From IMG/VR virus record IMGVR_UViG_3300030450_000167, positions 1 through 43,722 of that record: a stretch of DNA of 43,722 nt; one strand, 5' to 3'. Shown in pieces: positions 41,515-43,722 of the stretch; within the stretch, counting starts at the first letter, position 1, and each line of letters starts with the position of its first letter. The translations under genes were made by a program, and so were the position numbers. The notes below the pieces were generated by a model. The model saw only the letters and a program-made list of their open reading frames with translations, made no database searches and had not been told where the DNA came from. This DNA is from a virus.

Positions 41515-41540
41515 TGAATTGCTCCTAATTTTTCCATTAA

Positions 41541-41792
41541 TTAATTATGGTGTTGTCTTTCCATATTGTTTAGATCCTGATTAGAGATAGCATTGTGTGC
41601 TATAGATTGAAAGTATTCTAACATAAGATAGCTAACACTGTAACTATTGAATATACTTTTAACTCCATCTATCCTTTCAAGCACATACTCAACACAGTCC
41701 TCAAATAAATCAAGGCGATCTTCAATAGTCCAATACTCCTCAACCAATTCTTTAACACTTTCTCTGAAGCTATCATTTTCTTTACTACTCAT
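41541..41792 (-). CDS. Small acidic early protein (83 aa)
   Basis: The product is 83 residues, helical and acidic (SFRESVKELVEEYWTIEDRL then DCVEYVLERIDG), ending in a His/Gln-rich tail (MERQHHN). The ATG overlaps the stop codon of the preceding gene (ATGA). I do not recognise a family. It belongs to the early operon of small genes. Confidence 0.55.
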   Translation of the reverse strand: MSSKENDSFRESVKELVEEYWTIEDRLDLFEDCVEYVLERIDGVKSIFNSYSVSYLMLEYFQSIAHNAISNQDLNNMERQHHN

Positions 41793-42286
41793 GCTGCTAT
41801 CTCCTTAGTCCACCAGTTAGGTTTGTCTCTACCATTATCCCACTTAGCATAGTGCTTCTCGTGTATACAGTAGTCACGATAGGCTTTGATAGGATCATCG
41901 TTCTTGTATTGGTCAGGCATACACTGTGCTATAGGTGTCATACTTCCTTGCTCTATATTTTTAGGTGCTGAAAGTAAATGTTTACCTAGTTTACTAACAC
42001 TTGCATGGTGCTTATCGTATCTAAATGTATACTCTATACCAAGTGCTAGGAAGTGTGTGAATAACCATTCGTAATTCCCACTAGATTCTCTAGCCCATAT
42101 AGTACACGGATGATTCTTGTAAGCTGTCTTGTACAATCCATTAGCATCTGCATACTCATCACCATCTAATACTCTGTGTGCAGTAGAAAGCATCTGAGCC
42201 GTTTCTAAGGGCATCTTAACTAGCATCTTATCAGGCTGTGCTTCTGCTGATTTAACAGGGCAATCACTAAAATAAAATATGTTCAT
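41789..42286 (-). CDS. Conserved phage protein of unknown function (165 aa)
   Basis: The product is 165 residues. The first part has KMLVKMPLETAQMLSTAHRV and the middle KNHPCTIWARESSGNYEWLF, then a helix with FLALGIEYTFRYDKHH, and near the end AQCMPDQYK. This His/Trp/Arg-rich layout occurs in many cyano- and marine phages and I recall it from early regions. I cannot assign an activity with confidence. AAAGGATAG before the ATG is a good ribosome binding site. It overlaps the next gene by four bases. Confidence 0.65.
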   Translation of the reverse strand: MNIFYFSDCPVKSAEAQPDKMLVKMPLETAQMLSTAHRVLDGDEYADANGLYKTAYKNHPCTIWARESSGNYEWLFTHFLALGIEYTFRYDKHHASVSKLGKHLLSAPKNIEQGSMTPIAQCMPDQYKNDDPIKAYRDYCIHEKHYAKWDNGRDKPNWWTKEIAA

Positions 42287-42289
42287 TTA

Positions 42290-42487
42290 CTATCCTTTAA
42301 AGTATTTGTCCCACTCTTCTTTATTAACCCCTAACTTTATAAAGTCTCTCTCCCAAGGAGTAAGATTAGGAAAAGCATCTTGTATTAACGTGCCACTTTC
42401 CCATGCATCTAGTTCCTTTTGAGTTACCTTTAATTCAAACGTATAAACCTTGTTAGTTAAACAAGATCGTCTAGTTATAAACATCAT
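42290..42487 (-). CDS. Small early protein (65 aa)
   Basis: The product is 65 residues with CLTNKVYTFELKVTQKELDA then SGTLIQDAFPNLTPWERDFI and a C-terminal NKEEWDKYF. I recall very similar small proteins in cyanophages and other marine phages, function unknown. Its ATG lies inside the TGA of the upstream 52-residue gene, so the two are coupled. Confidence 0.65.
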   Translation of the reverse strand: MMFITRRSCLTNKVYTFELKVTQKELDAWESGTLIQDAFPNLTPWERDFIKLGVNKEEWDKYFKG

Positions 42488-42642
42488 TTATTTTCCTTAA
42501 GTTCATAAAGTTCGTTATCTAAATCCCACTTCTGTTTATCTCTAGCTCGTTGTTTTCTGTAAGCTTTTACCTTATCCCTCTGTGTCTTAGGTTTATGAAA
42601 CTTATCCATATTTTTCTTAACTGGATTCCTACTAGGCTTCAT
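42484..42642 (-). CDS. Small very basic early protein (52 aa)
   Basis: AAGGAG lies about 8 bases before the ATG at 42642. The 52-residue product is strongly basic for its first two thirds (MKPSRNPVKK, then KVKAYRKQRARDKQ) and acidic at the end (LDNELYELKENK). The stop codon overlaps the next ATG (ATGATG arrangement). A nucleic-acid contact is plausible from charge. Function unknown. Confidence 0.65.
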   Translation of the reverse strand: MKPSRNPVKKNMDKFHKPKTQRDKVKAYRKQRARDKQKWDLDNELYELKENK

Positions 42643-42669
42643 TACTAATCTCCTTAGTTCAACAGACTA

Positions 42670-43608
42670 CTATGCGGCTATTTCTAATCCTTTAAAGACT
42701 TCTCTAACTTTATCTTGCCTCCTAACTTTAATAGCTGATATATTATTCTGAGCAGTCTTTTTACCAGCAGGAGCATGAGTAGCCCAATGCGTTAGTGTAT
42801 TATACACAGCCCATAGGTTACTGCCAAGAGCTTTTCTTTCATCATTTACATAATGATTAAATAGATTCATTAAGGTTTTATTACGATATACTTCTGGTTG
42901 ATCTAATAACTGAGAGGTACTTAAAGAATTAGAATCCTGAGAATTTAAGTATTTACAATTAGATATCTTACCAAAAATATTAAGAGATTCAAGTGAAGTG
43001 AGTTGTATATTTTTCCACTCCTTCCAACGCTCTACTTCTTTCTCATAAACTTCTAAAGATTTAGATAATTTCCTAGAAGCATGAGACATATTAAGACCTT
43101 TAGTATGCTTGGCTTTATACATTGCAAAATCTTCTATAAATACCTGACCATTTAAACATACTCCACGAACAGCCCCTATGTCTATATGAAAACACCAGCT
43201 ACCATCAAAGCTATTACGAGCTACTATTTCTAAGATACTAGAATCTCCTCTATTGGTTTCTATTTCATGGGCTGGAAAAGTATAACGGGCATAAGCTCTT
43301 GCTCCATTATGACTAGTCTCTATATTTCTTTTTACATTTGTAAGATCAAGATTAGAGTTAGTAATAATATTTTCAACAGTTCTAAAAGCATTAGGGTGTT
43401 GAGCTACTTCATAGCCGTCACTAACAACTGCAATACTTTCATTGTTGTCACTACGAACTAATGTTTTCTTATTAGGAACTGTATACTCCATATGATTATG
43501 GACTCTATAAAACATAGGTTTAGATTCCACATTAAAGTGGGCTTCTCCATAGTCTCCTAGATTATTTAAAACTTCTTGCCTTGAATTTATAGCTATTACA
43601 TTAGACAT
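42670..43608 (-). CDS. DUF932 / phage-plasmid-like protein
   Basis: The product is 312 residues. YTVPNKKTLVRSDNNESIAV leads to a VVSDGYEVAQHP motif, then FDGSWCFHIDIGAVRGVCLNG, MYKAKHTKGLNMSH, and near the end ALGSNLWAVYNTLTHWATHA. This is the layout of DUF932 proteins, common in phages and plasmids and linked by some to DNA replication or recombination, with no proven activity. It is a typical early gene. GGAGAG lies just before the ATG. Confidence 0.82.
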   Translation of the reverse strand: MSNVIAINSRQEVLNNLGDYGEAHFNVESKPMFYRVHNHMEYTVPNKKTLVRSDNNESIAVVSDGYEVAQHPNAFRTVENIITNSNLDLTNVKRNIETSHNGARAYARYTFPAHEIETNRGDSSILEIVARNSFDGSWCFHIDIGAVRGVCLNGQVFIEDFAMYKAKHTKGLNMSHASRKLSKSLEVYEKEVERWKEWKNIQLTSLESLNIFGKISNCKYLNSQDSNSLSTSQLLDQPEVYRNKTLMNLFNHYVNDERKALGSNLWAVYNTLTHWATHAPAGKKTAQNNISAIKVRRQDKVREVFKGLEIAA

Positions 43609-43620
43609 TTATCTCTCCAA

Positions 43621-43722
43621 TTATTTATTAACTTCAAGAACTTTCATAGTGCGATTAGTCTCACCTAGTTTAACAAACTTTTTAAACCATAACTCCTTAT
43701 AAGGCTTTGTTAATTCTTTGTA
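43621..43722 (-). CDS. Unknown early gene, C-terminal fragment (cut by window edge)
   Basis: A leftward open frame enters from the right edge and stops at 43621-43623, 12 bases before the DUF932 start. The visible 33 residues are basic (KPYKELWFKKFVKLGETNRT) and end MKVLEVNK. Too little is visible to name it. It shows that the leftward early operon continues beyond the window. Confidence 0.55.
   Translation of the reverse strand, partial: YKELTKPYKELWFKKFVKLGETNRTMKVLEVNK

Noticed and set aside
41511-41537. Eight-codon leftward frame overlapping the start of the coiled-coil gene
   Set aside because: It has no ribosome binding site, and such short frames are expected by chance.
1-43722. Prophage or temperate lifestyle
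   Set aside because: No integrase, excisionase, repressor or attachment-like repeats were seen, and the replication set is that of lytic T7-like phages. Genes outside the window could change this.

Overview
This window looks like most of the genome of a lytic, tailed double-stranded DNA phage, probably with a podovirus-like virion. The DNA is AT-rich, almost every base is coding, and neighbouring genes overlap by 1-14 bases in TAATG or ATGA junctions. The replication genes resemble those of T7-like phages: family A DNA polymerase, fused primase-helicase, gp2.5-like ssDNA-binding protein, endonuclease I and an exonuclease. The structural genes resemble those of uncultured marine phages. I see no integrase, repressor, RNA polymerase, tRNA, CRISPR array or insertion sequence. 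Terminase and portal are also absent and probably lie outside the left edge. The host is not stated by the sequence. A TonB2-like TonB gene and the low GC content would fit a marine gammaproteobacterium (inference only).

Right-pointing late arm (1-28804, + strand). It begins with the 3' end of a portal-proximal gene, then a structured non-coding leader, scaffold, major capsid protein and a strong terminator. After these come small structural genes, two tail-tube or nozzle genes and a 1319-residue fiber with an S74 self-cleaving chaperone. A run of large putative internal virion proteins follows, including a hendecad-repeat rod, a protein with a cationic helix, and 730- and 1596-residue proteins. 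Next is a lysis and export block: a GH24 lysozyme, two signal-peptide-bearing secreted proteins (one Asn/Thr-repeat protein, one nidogen-like protein with Cys repeats), a membrane coiled-coil protein and a 3TM holin. The arm ends with small basic proteins, an Hsp20 chaperone and TonB.

Left-pointing early/middle arm (43722-28805, - strand). Transcription enters from the right. A DUF932 protein and small early genes come first. A sigma70-like promoter drives the ssDNA-binding protein and a small partner gene, followed by an intrinsic terminator. The replication genes follow: primase-helicase, DNA polymerase, GIY-YIG nuclease, Cas4/RecB-like nuclease, endonuclease I and a DUF3310 protein. Ribonucleotide reductase (nrdA, nrdB) comes next with small companion genes, and the arm ends with a secreted SleB-type cell-wall hydrolase and a GNAT-like protein. 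The two arms converge at 28804/28805 with no spacer.

Together these genes supply nucleotides, replicate and resolve DNA, build the virion and lyse the cell. The secreted proteins, TonB and Hsp20 are the accessory functions most likely to alter the host envelope. There is no gene-free stretch above 300 bases; the longest non-coding pieces (368-498, 27610-27707 and 28155-28204) hold repeats or hairpins and are described below.
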